Origin: Siphonodentalium dalli | Lineage: Eukaryota > Mollusca > Scaphopoda > Gadilida > Siphonodentaliidae | Length of the DNA stretch: 64,000 nt | Assembly (NCBI GenBank): GCA_032622095.1 | Contig: CP136063.1 | Span: 8,471,814-8,535,813, forward strand | Reading direction: 5' to 3' | Shown here: piece by piece, positions 20,663-33,189 of the stretch | Position numbering within the stretch: position 1 is the stretch's first letter | Layout of the letters: the number at the start of each line of letters is the position of its first letter | The notes under the pieces: generated by a model | Seen by the model: only the letters and a program-made list of their open reading frames with translations | Databases searched by the model: none | Told to the model about the DNA's origin: nothing | Program-made: the position numbers and the translations under genes

Positions 20663-22952
20663 CCGCTATACTTAAAGTAATTGACCATCTATAATGCGGT
20701 GCCACCCCGTTAATACCGCAGTATGATACCGCGGTATCCCGTATAACGCGGTACTGATACCGCTTATTAACGCTTCAACACCGCGCACACCGCGGTGACA
20801 CCACGATGGGTGCGGTCACGGTTCGCGATACCGCGGTGATTTTAACGGACAATTTGCGAGGAAAAAAACAAAGGAAACTGAAGAAATCTTCATTTATTGT
20901 GGTTATTTTATTTACTTATTATTGACGATGTTTTTTTGCCAATAGTGATTTGTCCATGTGTATAATATGCTTTTGCCAATAGTGATTTCTTTATGTGTCT
21001 GAGTCATCAAAAACTATCTCTTGAGTGGAATTTGTTTTTCTCGTCTCCGTATAACCAATAGATATTGATTGACGGTTAACGTTGTATCACTCGGTGATAG
21101 AATGTTCATTGAGCTGGGAAGAAGATGTGAGAGAAACTATTCTTACGGAAACATTCGATTGTATATATCGTACATAGTATGTGCAGCTAAGTGTACGGTA
21201 ATACCCCCACATGCCAGTGGAAGAAACAATAATTTCGTGATCTTCATTCGACAGTGCTCAAGTGCTGACTCTGTTATTATTATCGCGTTGCTGGATGTTC
21301 TGTTTAGAAGGACCATGTTTTTTGTCTGCTTTATCGAACTCATTCATTCTATCAGCACTTTTCCCGCCAAGAGCTTTTCTGCATAAGTTGATTGTGTTCT
21401 ACAACTAATTCTCTCTTTGAACTCTATTCTACATCTGGATCGGCTCAGTCATTAAAGCCCGCCATTGTGTGAGTGCATTTGTTAATACCATTCTTCACAA
21501 CTAATGTATGCCAGTCTACCAAGCAGATTGACTTTTGGATACATATGTCATTGGATGTGTTTTATAGACATTGGACATGTAGACATTAACTGTTGAAAAG
21601 TAGCATTTGATTCTTCCTGCGTGCACACAATATACATGTATACGCTGCATTTCACTTGTTCTTGTTTTCATTGATTCGCGGTATTATGGTTGGTGCATAT
21701 TCAATGGCCGTTTGTTGGCAATTCTATTTCTGCACTTCTCTGTATATACATTACGTCTGCTTCAGTGATATTGCAAACATGGGCTTGCTTATTGTGTGAT
21801 TGGTTGTGTGGTCGAATGTGTGAGGGTGAACTAGTCATTTGCGTGTGAGGTGCTCACTTTGGTAGCCATATGAGTGCGACATATGTGGACGCATGCCTAT
21901 GGGCGTATCTGTCATTTGTCATTTGCGTGCGAGATATATTCATTATACTGGTAGTCATTGTGTGCGATATATTTGTTCTCATTGGATGGCTGTGCGTTCA
22001 TTTGCATGTGAGGTGGAGTAATTGTATTGTTGGTTATATATGCATGGCAATTAATTATTCTAGGTTTTCTGATTGTTTCTCTTTATTCTTCGCAGGTTGA
22101 AGCAGTATTAAATACCAGTTCCACAACCATGGCATCTTGCTTTTAATCCCCAAACGAAACAAACGTCTTCCTTCGAAAATCCGATATATCCGACCTAACT
22201 TAGTTTTTACCCTCGACTCTGTTTATTGTCGTTGAACTTTATAGGATTTATTTTTATTTTATATTTGAAACATCGTGCATGTATACATGTTGACCCATCG
22301 ACGTATGCATGCATATAGACATAGGTCGATGATAAACCTACATGAGAATGCATATCAGTATTAGTTGCGATGCAGGGTACAGGTAGGTAAGAATTATCTG
22401 AGTGACCCAAATAATTTTCCAATATCATCATATTTCTCTTGCTATTCCACATAGTTCAAATCATTTTGGATTTATTCCGTATCCCCTGCTCTGATTTTCA
22501 TAAATAAACCGCGAATAAAGCATGTGATTGACTATCCTACAACATTTCCAGCTACAATTTTTACGTACACACGACTACGATTACGTCGCAAGTGGAGGTT
22601 ATCAAGGATACACCTCGATTTCGCATCTAAAATCAAACGGTGACATTGTCGTCAGCATGCGCAATCCAACTATCGGTTACTTCCGGCCTCGACGGAAATC
22701 TTTCCACTTATAATTGAATCATTGTCTGAACATTCACTAAATGCATCCCTTCAAAGAGTTCCATGAAAATCACAGCGCTATTCAAAACATTTAACACGAT
22801 GCCCACTATCAGACCGCGGTATCCTTACTGCTCGATACCGTAACTCCACCGCCGTGACCGTCTCGATACCACTACCGTTTATTACCGGTATCACCGCGGT
22901 CATGAATGGGGTATCACCCCGTTTTTCTGGTCAATTACTTTGAGAATAGCGG
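20663..22952. mobile_element. 2.29-kb TA-target element with ACCGCGGT arrays
   Basis: The TIRs are CCGCTATACTTAAAGTAATT on the left and CCGCTATTCTCAAAGTAATT read inward from the right, continuing GACCA. TA flanks both ends (20661-20662, 22953-22954). Subterminal arrays of ACCGCGGT variants occupy about 20695-20845 and 22780-22920. The right terminal 200 bp is very similar to the right end of the 343-bp copy at 2310-2652, which indicates that the short copy is an internal deletion derivative. The centre has no transposase-like frame. A 105-residue frame (21069-21386) is Cys- and aromatic-rich without recognisable motifs. Confidence 0.8.
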
Positions 22953-22954
22953 TA

Positions 22955-23716
22955 TTGTATTCAGCATGAACTGTTGAACTTCAAACTTCACTCTCTACCC
23001 ATTGCCTCAAACATTGCCCCCACAAGGCAGCTTAGAAATCATTAGGAATCTATATATTATTTTACAAGTACAAAAGATACATGTAAGGTGGTGGGGATAG
23101 TTAAATCTCTTATCGCTGCCCCTATTTGAACAAATGTGCATCCCCATCTATGAGATCCATGCATTCTCTAGAAATAACAAAGGGCAGATTTAAGAGTTGA
23201 ATTGAATTGATTTCCCTCACAAGTTTCCTAAATAATGACCACATTTGAACAAATTTGAGACCTGGTCACCCAAAGACTCTCCATACCAAATATAAGCTAA
23301 ATCGGCTCAATGGTTATTGGTTATTTGAAAAATCAGGGTGTAATTTCACCTGGATAAATAGTGGGGACCTCATTCTGATTAGGTCTCAACTGCTATGGGA
23401 GACCTAGGATCAGATTGAAGTTCCCCAGTTGAAGTTGGTGATGTGCACCCATTGGGCACTTCGATTAGGGGATATAGAAACTGAACAGAACAGAAAAAGT
23501 TACTAAACTAGAAATGGGCTTGTCCCAGGGACTAAGTAATACCCCCCCATTCAAAATTTTATTCAAATGAAGTAGCCATTACCATATATTTAGCATTGAA
23601 ATTATGTCCACAGGTAACCCTCACCCTAAACCCCCTAACCCTAACCCCTAACTCTTGTCCTAAATTTATTGACTGAATAAAAGTTCGGACAAAATTATGG
23701 ATGTTGCAAAAAAATT
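22955..23716. other. Anonymous sequence with old repeat fragments
   Basis: About 23220-23340 carries GACC(A)CATTTGAACAAAT and ACCAAATATAAGCTAAATC blocks related to the repeat at 24600-24840. A short (CTAACCC)-like stretch is at about 23615-23645. No exon seen. Confidence 0.4.
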
Positions 23717-24105
23717 TCTAAGTGAAAAAAGGGGGATAACACCATAAAAAAAATGTCGGACAGAGATCATAATCGCAGGTGAACATGTTCTTATGGTACT
23801 AAATATCTGTGCAAAGTTTTAAAAAAATTGACCAAAAATGTAGGAATAAAAGCTCGGACAAAATTATACATGTTGCGAAAATTTTCTATGTCGAAAAAGG
23901 GGGGATAACTCCACCAAAAAAGTCTGACAAAGATCATAATCGCAGGTGCACAGGTTCACATAGTGGTTGATGTCTGTGCCAAGTTTCACGTAAAATGAAT
24001 ATGAAACGACTGAGAAAAACTCTGACTAAATTGTGTCCACAGACAGACGGACGGACAGACAAGCTGATGCCAGTATACCCCCCACAACTCATTGCGGGGA
24101 GTAGA
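23717..24105 (+). mobile_element. 'GGGGGATAAC' repeat: tandem dimer, GACG tail, hairpin
   Basis: Two cores of about 165-170 bp (from about 23717 and 23886) share GGGGGATAAC, CATAATCGCAGGTG and AAAGCTCGGACAAA. After them come ACAGACAGACGGACGGACAG and then TACCCCCC ... GGGGAGTA, which can pair 7 of 8 bases. The layout (tandem cores, GACG microsatellite, terminal hairpin) parallels copies A-D although the core sequence is different. Confidence 0.55.
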
Positions 24106-24559
24106 AAAATGTCAATTTGATACTCTAGATATTTCCCAAAAGATGAGAATTAGATTCCCATATGGTGTATATGATGATGATAGCCTGCTGTACAGGGTAG
24201 CTTCACTAAATTCACCATCTGGGAAACTCATTCTGCAAATGTCAGATACACTAAATTCAGGCTTGGGAACAGCAGTTTGTTTTAATTTGATGATAACAAA
24301 CAGGGATATGCAGTTGTTTACACCTGCCTGTCAGATAACATCTATTATTCTAATCAAAATTAATGATCTGCGTCTCTCTTTCTGAAGCTAATACCATTGA
24401 CTGAGTCTCCTGGCATCTCTGCTTCTGGCAAGAGAGATAAGTTGGGAGATAATATGGGTGGAGGGATTGTTGGCTGGGGGAGGCAGGGGCCATTGTGGGT
24501 TATTGGAAAGTTTCCGTGATTTCATTACAGATTAAAGTTTGATAACTCTGTTAAGTTGA

Positions 24560-24915
24560 GCAAGGAGTTCATCTGAATTTTTTTTTTAAGTTATGTCATT
24601 GGCTCCGCCCACATTCGACCCAGTGACCTCATTTGAACAAATCTGAACCAGTCAGCCAAGGACCCTTTATACCAAATATGAACCCAATTGGCCCCAATTT
24701 AAGAATTTCTATGGGAACTGGGAAATATTTATGGTCCTAGCCTTGCAACTATTTAACCCGGTGATCTCATTTGAACATATCTGAATGCGAGTCACCAGGG
24801 AAACATCCACACCAAATACGAACCCTTTCGGTCGTATGGTTCTTGACGGACGAACGTACAAGGGACGAGGAGTGATGACTATAGCTCCACTTCATATCAG
24901 GCGAGCTGAAAACAT
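24560..24915 (+). repeat. Repeat with two GACCTCATTTGAACAAATCT cores and a hairpin tail
   Basis: Two diverged cores (about 24600-24720 and 24740-24850) each contain the motif 'GTGA(C/T)CTCATTTGAACA', then a phrase like ACACCAAATACGAACCC. The second is followed by TTCTTGACGGACGAACG and a 5-bp AGCTC/GAGCT hairpin at about 24888-24912. A poly-G run of about 20 bases follows at 24941-24960. Confidence 0.5.
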
Positions 24916-25380
24916 TTTTTTTTTACAAACAACATTTTTTTGGGGGGGGGGGGGGGGGGGTTCGGAAATCCGTAAACCAGGTGATAAAATATAAAATGCC
25001 TAATTCTCCATCTTTGTTCAAACTTAGATGCAGTATATACTAACTGTCAGTGGCATACATATATACGTTTCTTTCAATACAGCCACCATTCTCCGTTGGT
25101 ATCGGTTGGTTAAATCTAGATTTAACGATGCGATCAATGCAGATAACTGTCCCTGTAAAAAGAAGAAATATACCATTACTAAGATAAGGCCATCTACGTC
25201 AGTCACAGTCTGGATATCTACAGATCCACCTGCATCAAAATCAGGGGATTCTGACTTGTATTCAAATATGGATTAGTTGAGCTGCAATATGTTTTCAAAC
25301 AAAACATGACATGAGCACTATATATTTACATAGCATGTGTGCTTCAATTAGAGCTGGGACGGTTATGCGGTTAACTATGG

Positions 25381-25396
25381 CCGTGACCGGTCACGG
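25381..25396. repeat. 16-bp perfect palindrome
   Basis: CCGTGACCGGTCACGG lies inside a looser inverted repeat in which GCGGTTAAC and GGTTAACCG arms flank it (about 25361-25421). The surroundings begin TAGAGCTGGGACGG, a phrase reminiscent of hAT-type termini, but I could not pair it with a right end. Confidence 0.7.
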
Positions 25397-28300
25397 ATTT
25401 GCCGTGGTCGGTTAACCGTAACATCACTATTATAGTGTATGATCACTGTGATGGTCAGCTATAACTGGCTATAAGAGGGTTAATCTGTCTCCGTCAATTA
25501 AAATGAATCCGAGATTGACGGAACAACATCAAACGCGGTGTGTCGGCTCAAAAATCCAAGTGGGCTTAAACTCGGATATGGCCCTTTGCAAAAATGCAAA
25601 CCAAAAATCCTAAGAAATCGGGACAGTAAAACTAATGAAAGCCGATCTGACGCCGATTATTTGGGATTTTTTTCAATTAAATGTGAATATTAAAATATTA
25701 TAATAACACTTTAAGTCTTGTAGTTTTATTGGACAACATTCCCATGTTAAAATGACACTATTATGTAAGTACATGTAGTCTTGACTGACAGCCGTCTTGT
25801 TCCCAAAGTGTATGCTTGGAGTCGGGAATGCCCTGGTTATTATGTAAGCGGCAATGTGGGTTATCTATAGTCTGACTATAGTTCCGATTTAATCCGATTA
25901 GGACTGATTAGGAAAACAATAAGCCTGGCGCTTTATTCGTCATCCATTGTCTACATACATGGCAACTAATTGCATGTTTAACAAAAGCCAGTGAGTGTAA
26001 TTACTTAACAGCACTGACAAGGCAGTGGTATTTCTACTAAAACGGCATTCTGAACTCCTCGACCTGTGACCTCTGGGGGCAAACGGTGATGGAATCTGAC
26101 GCGGTTTGCCGAATGCTAAAACGTATAAAAAACGTATACAAAAGCACGTGTTTGAATATTTTGGTTTCGAGTGAATAAAGTTGACGCAGTTTGGAAGACA
26201 TTTTTGTTAATTGACAAACTTGTTCCTCCTTCTGTCGACTAGTCAATGTCGACTATCGTTTCAGCAATAATCAATTAGCAATCTCCTAGTTGACTAATTG
26301 ACATACATGTATTTCCCAGAAAGATAAACATTACATTGGTAGCAATTAATCATTGATGCATTCGGTATACTTCCATATTTATCATTGCCCATGTGTATAA
26401 AGCATGTAAAGCACAAACGATTGCGGTGGAACCTGGTGCCAGTTACGGTATTATAAAAACATGCTGCTGATTCAGTCATCACATGAGAGATAGGAAACTG
26501 TTACGGTCTGTTCTTCGCCGGAAAAATGGGACCTTTATGATGTTTAATTAGAACAATTATAGTTTGGCTGAGTCGCATCAGCAGAATTACTGTACAATTT
26601 CACATATTCAAAGCACCTTTGATCTACAAAATAAATTCAATGTCTGACGTTGCAATAGATGTGATATTTTGGTGACACGGTGACTGATACAAGATAAAAC
26701 CGATTCTGATGTGACCACGTGTTAACTTCAATCCTGACTGGGTGATGAAATATGTTTATATTGTGCCGGATCATGCCAATATATCAGTCAGATTTCTAAC
26801 CAAGTCATTGACTCATTGTAAACAACCAACACTGTGGCAGACACCACACACCCCTAAATTAGACCAATGGTTACATGGTATGGCGGAAATAATAGCTTGC
26901 AGAACATTGCATAAAATGTTACAGTTGTGATATCATAGCACAAAAAAATAGCCTGCCCATGTGCTGGAAGTTATGAAGCTTGTTGCATATACAGCTGTTT
27001 CTAAGTCGCTATGGTATTTTATGACCATCAGTTTGTCAGGATTGCTTCAACACTGAAGTTTACTCAAATATTATATGATATGAGTGACATTCATGATACT
27101 TAGGCCAAACTTTTTATTTTTCTGCTTAACAGATTTTTTTAACCTAAGGAATCTACTTGTCTGGTCAATGAGTATTTAGTATGGGAATGGTGAGATTAGT
27201 GGCAGTGATAAACAGTGAATGTGTAACTTGAGAATACCCACACTGAGCATACTGGTTAGCTTGTCATTCCTATCAAGGAAACCTTGTGGAGTGTTATTGG
27301 TCTTTGGTGATAAAGATCACCATAAATTCCCAGGAATACAAGATGTATTCTAAAGGCCATTTAAAGTTTTAAAGAGATGTCAAGATTTATAGAAGGCATA
27401 CAGGTATGGTGGCAGAGGCATATACACTCAAGCTGACTTCTCAGTTATCATCTTGGATGTAGTTAAAATTAATTAAAGCCAGAGATATACATAGTTGGTT
27501 GGACCTATTCATTTTAATCACCAGTGAAATGTGGTTAGATATTTTGTTACTGATAAGCAGAAACAGCTAAGGTCGGCTGTGCAAATAAAAATAACATTAT
27601 ATTTTATTTTTATTTCCTTGCTGGGCCACAGAAAACAGGGTTGGCGGATCCGCAAAGCAGTAAAATAAAAAAAGTTTGGCCTTACCTGTTACTATATGCT
27701 GTCAACACCGATAAATATAATGATAAATATGCATGTTTTAATAAATTTATGATGGCAAACAGCTGTGAAATGGGCAGATGCTCGATGTCTAAGAAAATAC
27801 TTTTATAATCCTGTGTGGGATTTTGATTGTCCTATATATATAGTAGATGTCAACTAGTCGACAACTAAGGGCCACTGACTAGTCGACTACAAAATACACT
27901 AGTCGTTTCAACACTAATCATACCTATATTACATGAATCCCAATTACATGTAGATGTATGTTAACACACCATTATGTATTACATATAGCTCGCAATGGTG
28001 ATTGGAAAATAGAGTAAAATATTATGCCACCACTCTTCTTGGAGTCTGGCAATGAAATTAACATAAAATATGCCGAACATGTGTTCAACCACATGTTGTA
28101 TAAATTATCTGAGTCATAGCACCAAGCTACCCTTGGCAGTAATATACAATGTTCACGGGGTGATATCATCATCCTACAATCATTCTAATTTGCATTCGAG
28201 TTTTTCAAGAGAGACGTCCGAATGTTGGTTCAATTTCCACGAGGACATCATCAGATGGGTTGATCTTTACAACCGTGGACAATTGGGATTGATATGTCCC

Positions 28301-29189
28301 ATCACCAATAAAGCAACTATCCATATAAGACCATATTAAAGTTATCTCCCACAAGACTGTGCCGTATACCATAACCCCACCAATGGCTGCACTGAGCAGC
28401 CATCGACTAATCATCAATAGTTCACAGGCTGAAAATTTGGCTGACTTACAGTGGCGCATACTGTATACACCTGTCAGTAGGCCCATCATTGAAGTTTAGC
28501 CCAGTCTGGGTATTTTACCCTGAATATAACATGGGGTGGTCCTCGTAGCTCACCCCCATTTTTGAGCATTTGGAAGGTGAATACAATCATGTCTTTCTAT
28601 CCTGTAGAATAGGGGAAGATACTCAACCACATCTATGCTTTATTTTTCCAGTTGTTTTTCTTAAAATAAAAAGATGTATAGTAGTATACACTTGTGTTAA
28701 TATTGTGAATTATACACATCTTATTCTATTATTAGTTGTTGGATCAATCAAAGACATATCAAATCAATAAAATCAAAGGATGTGTCACTTATTGTTCACA
28801 CCTCTATTGGAGTAAATCAAATGGGATGTGAAGTAATGACTTTAGAATCCATTGATAACTAGAATGCACTCACTGGAGCTGCCTATACTTCCGCCCATCA
28901 CACATTTGGCATGTTGTGTGGTGTCTTGCCAACAACAGTTTGAACCACGGGTGTTGGCCCCTCGTTTGAGAGATCGATAACAAAAATCTAGATATCAAAT
29001 CTCTGTTAATCGCTGAAATAGTTGTGTGTACGGACATAATATCCCTGTTATGATGATATGGACCCCAGTTGGCTGCATATTAGGAACAATAACTCTATCC
29101 GATCTAATTACAGGTGAGACATATTGGTAGTGTTTTTTACCTGTTAACCAACTATCAGATTTAGGCCACTCCGATGCATGGTGTATTAT

Positions 29190-29640
29190 CTACATGTATA
29201 TTACGTGAGGACCTTGATGGGGATAGCTTCAATCTTGAATGTTAAAGTGGCACACTGCGCTCGCTGAACGAAGTCTCTCCATATGAACGATGTATTATCT
29301 CAGCCCTTTTAATTCAGATTGTTTGGCTTCGGCAATCTGCTACGGCAACCCTTTATCGTGGCCCAGTTTGCTTCAGCAAATGGCTTCGGCATTGCCGATT
29401 GCTGTAGCCAATTATGAGGGCTGTTATCTACATGTATATCACGTGATGACCTCGATGAACGATGGGCAGCTTCCGCCCTGAATATTAAAGGGACAAAATG
29501 CACTCAGTATTTGAATATTAAAGGGACAATAGGCTCTCACGGGAGATGATTGCTAAAGTGACTCAAGGCACTCACTATGGATGAATGTTAAAGTGACACT
29601 AGGCATTCACTGTGGGATAATGTTAAAGTGACATTCACAT
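29190..29640. repeat. Nested local duplications
   Basis: A block of about 90 bp at 29190-29275 (TTATCTACATGTATATTACG ... TTGAATGTTAAAGTG) recurs at about 29425-29500. To its right, three or four degenerate units of about 45-50 bp follow, each with GTTAAAGTGACA and a GGCA(C/T)TCAC phrase. Confidence 0.6.
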
Positions 29641-30244
29641 TGAAAACTTCAATCCATCCAATTTTTTGTGAGAATCAAAGCTGACTCACAATCAAAATCA
29701 CAAGTTAGGTGGAGAGGGATATGGTGCATCACACATTCCATGTTAGAGGCTGTTTGAAGGAAAAGTTTTGAAAATTCAATACACAGACAATTTCTCATAC
29801 GTAATATCTTACATTCAAATCTGATAAAATTTACCCTCTCCCTGTATCTTCGTCAAATGAGCTGATGTGAATGTGACAGGAATGCAGAATTGCAACATTT
29901 ATTGTACATGTATAGATTTCAATTTTGAAAGATTTACTGTTCGATCTAACTTCATAACATGGAGTACTTATAAGTACATGTAATTCTTATGTAGTGTCTT
30001 TAAAGTTATTAGGTAAATTGAATTACAATGCAGATCAATTTACACTGTGTCACTGGAAACACAGAGTTTTTGAATGACTAACGAGCCAATTTGTTCACAA
30101 ACTATTACCATGCTTGATTATCTAACTCCACAAAATGTATATCTCCTAAATGTGCTATATAAATAGGTTGATTACTGTTTTTATTATTTGATCAAATGAA
30201 GTGCTCTGAGCATTAAGGTTGATAGCCATATTAACTGTACTCAC

Positions 30245-30384
30245 CTGGTAACTGGTCTGAGGCTGTGGTTGTACATCATATTGTAGAGAGTAAGGAGCAG
30301 GAACTGAATGGGATAACAATGAGTGACCCGTAGCATGCTGAGCAGCTGCCGTGGTGAGGTCCTCTCGATGCTGAACAATCCCTG
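30245..30384 (-). CDS. Internal exon of the Pro/Gln/His-rich gene, NAGNAG acceptor
   Basis: The exon reads AGIVQHREDLTTAAAQHATG ... SYQ and ends TACCAG|GTGAGT (phase 0). The acceptor is TTTTGCAGCAG, a NAGNAG tandem site. Using the first AG gives a 140-nt exon, and the second a 137-nt exon starting at 30381. Both keep the frame and differ by one Ala. The single leading base from the upstream exon (phase 1, ending CCCTG) completes the first codon in either case, which ties this exon to the duplicated exon at 44803-45321 and 58819-59430. Composition is Gln/Ala/His-rich and probably disordered. Function unknown. Confidence 0.65.
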
Positions 30385-31527
30385 CTGCAAAATAAAACGT
30401 CATATATCAGCTAAAAGTCTTAACATTTCCTCAAGGATTGTCTCAATCATTGGAATTATTTATTATTCATCAGGAAATATAAGTAGTTGACAAACACATA
30501 TTACAAGTGCAGAAGGATTGCTAATTATTGGCGGGAAATGTTCAAAACACACTGTTATCCTACGGGAACAACTCGTCAATGATGCTTTAGTATAGAAAGG
30601 GTTAATATAAACTCCAAACACAAAACTAAACACAGACAAATTGGGCGTGTCTTTTTACTGGATTCCGGATCCCGGATTTAGGTGTCTTTTTACCGGATTT
30701 CGACCCTGATTCGGGTATGAATTTCATGCTTATTTTATCCCACAATTAACCCATTAAAAGCCGTTTCTGACACGCCGAAACTGGTTAGGAGGTGAGATTA
30801 AACCAATATACGGCTGTTGTGCTCATTCAACCCGATTAATCGTATTTAACGGTACATATCGTACCTGGATCAGCATACTTCTTATTTTTTCATATTGACA
30901 CGGCGGTTGGATTGATTTTACGTGATCATGATGGCATTTAAGGGAACACACCACATGCGGAACCGAATTAATTTCCACGTATTTACTGATAATATTTAAA
31001 GGTACAGATTATGTCCGGATCCGGATTTTTCTTCTTATAAAGTAATGCTTATGTAATACAATAAATGTAAACTGAGTCGCGTGGAACTAGGTTATAGATG
31101 TTGATGTTTAGATCAGATCATTCCCGGATTCGGATATTAATAGTTCTTTTCTATTTCATATAAATAGTCAAGTATTTAATACATTAAATGGCAGCTGAGC
31201 CACGCGGAACTCAGTTTATTTGGAAACGGTGAACATGGCGCTTGGATTGATTTCACGCGAGAATGAGCCCATTTACAGAAAAACTTTACCTGTACCTTTA
31301 AAAATGATTAATAAATACACGATAATTAATTCGGATCCGTACATGGCATGCACCTTTAAATGTGATCATCCTTCCATGAAATAAATCCAACAGCCGGGTC
31401 TAACTTCTCAAAATCAACTTCCAACTTCCTCTTAACTCAGCTGACATTTAATATATTAAATAGGCGATAATTTATATGGAGATTTTTTTTTTATAACCGG
31501 ATCCGGCCATGGTCTCTACCTTTAAAC

Positions 31528-31690
31528 TAGATAATCACTGTATAAACTGTAGCTGGCTGCAACGGGATGAATATGCTAGCAGTGTTTTTATAACGATTCG
31601 GGCGGCCAGACTATATAATCACTGTATAAACAGTAGCGGGCTGCAACGGGATGAATATGCTATCCGCGTTTTTATAACGATTCGGGCGTC
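31528..31690. repeat. Tandem duplication of about 80 bp in the fold-back centre
   Basis: ATAATCACTGTATAAAC ... GGCTGCAACGGGATGAATAT ... TTTATAACGATTCGGGCG occurs twice in a row with a few differences. A 61-codon frame over it repeats a peptide but has no other gene-like sign. Confidence 0.8.
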
Positions 31691-32177
31691 GTGACATAAA
31701 CGCTTAATACAAGTCGTATATCTATCTCACTTAAACCGGCTTAAATATCGAATTTACAATAGTAATACTACTAGTATCACAAATATAATCGTTTATAATC
31801 GAACTAAAACAATAAACCATTTAAACTGCACCAGTTTTTTTTGTGGGCTGGAGAACAAAAAATCTTCACAAAAGCAAGTCAATTTATTTCAATCCCAATG
31901 ATATTACTGTTAAACGCAACCTGTGCCATGTTTTCGCGGCTCTGAAATGTCTTTTAATGTGTTAAACATGGGTTATAATAAACATAAAATTGAGATCATG
32001 GTTCGGGTCGAAATTAGAAAAAGACACATAAAATCCGGATCCAGATCCGGGCATAAAGTTTGTCTGTAAATGGGCTCATTCTCACGTGAAATCAATCCAA
32101 GCGCCATGTTCACCGTTTCCAAATAAACTGAGTTCTGCGTGGCTCAGCTGCCATTTAATGTATTAAATACTTGACTA

Positions 32178-32427
32178 ATACCTACGAAGTATAACTCTCC
32201 ATTTTTCGTGGCATTCTCACCGTCACCGATCGTTTGTGAATATACTTCCCGTTATATTGGAATTATTTATTTGGGAAGTATCATTAGCAAATACTTACTT
32301 ACCACCGCTGAAATTAAACAAAATTTGGGGTGGGCTTAAACATGAATATACCCCTGTGCATGGAATTTGGCCAAAATATATGGGTGGGCTTAAACACGGG
32401 CATGGGCTTTGAACCGGGTCAGTACGG
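32178..32427. mobile_element. 250-bp TA-target MITE inserted in the right arm
   Basis: The right arm is interrupted relative to the left arm (empty site CTTGACTATTTATATG). The insert is flanked by TA (32176-32177, 32428-32429). Its ends (TACCTACG / TACCGTAC read inward, including the TA) are short and imperfect. It contains two copies of a GTGGGCTTAAACA phrase, which also appears, in varied form, near 25558. It inserted after the fold-back element was in place. Confidence 0.65.
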
Positions 32428-33189
32428 TATTTATATGAAATAGAAAAGAACTATTCGTATCCGAATCCGGGAATGATCTGATCTAAACATCAACATCTAT
32501 AACCTAGTTCCACGCGACTCAGTTTACATTTATTGTATTAAATAAGCATTACTTTATAAGAAGAAAAAAATCCGGATCCGGGCATAATCTGTACCTTTAA
32601 ATACGTGGAAATTAATTCGGTTCCGCACATGATGTGTACCTTTAAATGCGATAATCATTCCGTGAAATCAATCCAACAGCCTAGTATTATAACGTCTCAA
32701 AATCAACTTATAACTTTGTTCCACGTGATATTTAATATATCAAAAAGACGATAATTTATATGGAAAAAAAGGGAGAGAAAAAAACCGGATCGGGACATGA
32801 TATCTACCTTTAAATATGATCAATAATTACGAGATAATTAATTCGGATCCGGACATGGTGTGTTCCCTTAAATGCCATCATGATCACGTAAAATCAATCC
32901 AACCGCTGTGTCAATATGAAAAAATAAGAAGTATGCTGATCCGGGCACGATATGTACGATTAAATACAAGTAATCGGGTTGAATGAGCACGACAGCCCAA
33001 TATTGGTTTAATCTCACCTCCTAGCCAGTTTCTGCATGTCAGAAACGGCTTTTAATGGGTTAAATGTGTGATAAAACAAGCATGAAATTCATACCCGAAT
33101 CCGGGTCGAAATCTGGTAAAAAGACACCTAAATCCGGGTCGAAATTCGGGATCCGAAATCCGGTAAAAAGACACACCCAGACAAATTGA

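Larger units (their letters stand above)
24962..30244. other. Long intronic/intergenic stretch, few recognisable features
   Basis: This is downstream of the last exon found for the Pro/Gln-rich gene and should hold its remaining exons or 3' flank, but I could not define any. Visible structures are a 16-bp perfect palindrome (25381-25396), TAGTCGACTAG-type inverted motifs (26237-26300 and 27850-27925), and small tandem duplications at 29190-29640. Many short frames exist, none with both splice sites and protein-like composition. Confidence 0.4.
30643..33178. mobile_element. 2.5-kb fold-back element with 9-bp target duplication
   Basis: The ends read GGGCGTGTCTTTTTAC (left) and GGGTGTGTCTTTTTAC (right, read inward), flanked by the exact 9-bp duplication AGACAAATT (30634-30642 and 33179-33187). 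The inverted arms reach at least to about 31290 and 32055, so more than half the element is palindromic. The arms are themselves built from diverged internal units holding CCGGATCCGG, TACCTTTAAAT and TGAAATCAATCCAA phrases. The centre (about 31290-32055) holds a 75-bp tandem duplication and no credible protein. Long TIRs plus a 9-bp duplication favour a Mutator-like non-autonomous element. Confidence 0.8.

Noticed and set aside
23610-23650. Interstitial telomere-like (CCCTAA)n
   Set aside because: Only a few imperfect CTAACCC units occur in about 40 bp, too short and degenerate to call.
25347-27925. A single hAT-like element from TAGAGCTGGGACGG to the TCGTTTCAACACTA end
   Set aside because: The two termini are only loosely similar and the flanks show no 8-bp duplication. 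TAGTCGACTAG motifs near 26240 and 27860 may belong to separate fragments.
28205-28489. 94-codon minus-strand ORF with a hydrophobic stretch and a DDVLVEIEPTFGR ending
   Set aside because: Somewhat protein-like, but the opposite strand is also open, splice sites are not convincing and no family is recognised. Left unannotated.
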